A stretch of DNA of 64,000 bases from assembly GCA_002989075.1 (NCBI GenBank), contig PSQN01000002.1:1070097-1134096 (forward strand), read 5' to 3'. Each line of letters starts with the position of its first letter. Positions within the stretch are counted from its first letter, which is position 1. Below, piece after piece: positions 63,883 through 64,000 of the stretch. A model generated the notes under the pieces. The model ran no database searches. It was not told where the DNA came from and saw nothing but the letters and a program-made list of their open reading frames with translations. Source of the stretch: Arthonia radiata. Its lineage: Eukaryota > Ascomycota > Arthoniomycetes > Arthoniales > Arthoniaceae. The position numbers were made by a program, and so were the translations under genes.

Positions 63883-64000
63883 ATAGAGCTCTAGGAAGGT
63901 TTGTACGATAGAAAAACCACGTAGCAAAAGGCCGTGCCGACGCTTATGTAATACTCGGCACTACCCAAGCATGCCAGTATGTTATCCTAGATTCTTCCGC

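Noticed and set aside
1-64000. tRNA, rRNA, CRISPR arrays or complete transposase genes
   Set aside because: I looked for tRNA-like T-loops, repeat-spacer patterns and transposase or reverse-transcriptase motifs and found none I could support. This was by eye only.

Overview
This window is nuclear DNA of a filamentous ascomycete (Pezizomycotina). Gene content and style suggest Dothideomycetes, but that is inference. The evidence is short GT..AG introns of about 44-240 nt, no bacterial operon structure, and fungal families such as YTP1, DUF3431, FunK1, an RFX factor and NACHT-ankyrin NLRs.

Layout. 1-5.5 kb: AT-rich relic, a broken MFS transporter, a pair of small paralogous genes (the second frameshifted) and a long G-tract. 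5.5-10.6 kb: GT8-like glycosyltransferase and SUN-domain SLP1. 10.98-14.18 kb: NACHT-ankyrin gene with one in-frame TAG. 14.4-16.7 kb: deubiquitinase with a CYLD-type Cys box. 17.8-19.4 kb: YTP1. 20.1-21.2 kb: DUF3431. 21.7-24.4 kb: RFX factor. 24.9-28.3 kb: YOP1 and VPS45, both membrane-trafficking genes. 28.3-34.6 kb is gene-poor: an N-terminally truncated FunK1 kinase-like gene lies between two diverged direct repeats, with a CACGTG cluster nearby. 34.7-38.9 kb: full-size ABCB transporter. 39.3-39.8 kb: SWI5.

40.4-44.2 kb is an intact eight-exon NLR (PNP_UDP, NACHT, ankyrin) and 45.6 kb a small cysteine-rich secreted protein. 46.5-53.3 kb holds seven tandem minus-strand copies of a small two-exon gene family that I do not recognise. 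Two copies (B, C) are open and spliceable; the other five carry different lesions. Four copies share a conserved upstream block, so promoter and gene were duplicated together. This array is the best candidate for something undescribed.

54.0-63.9 kb is a compact housekeeping block: mitochondrial NADH kinase (POS5), DUF89/ARMT1 phosphatase, SEC12 (with a 15-nt microexon), RPF1 and glycyl-tRNA synthetase with two likely starts.

Exon models were built by hand from splice sites and reading phase; every listed multi-exon model sums to a whole number of codons. Homology statements come from recognised motifs, not from searches.
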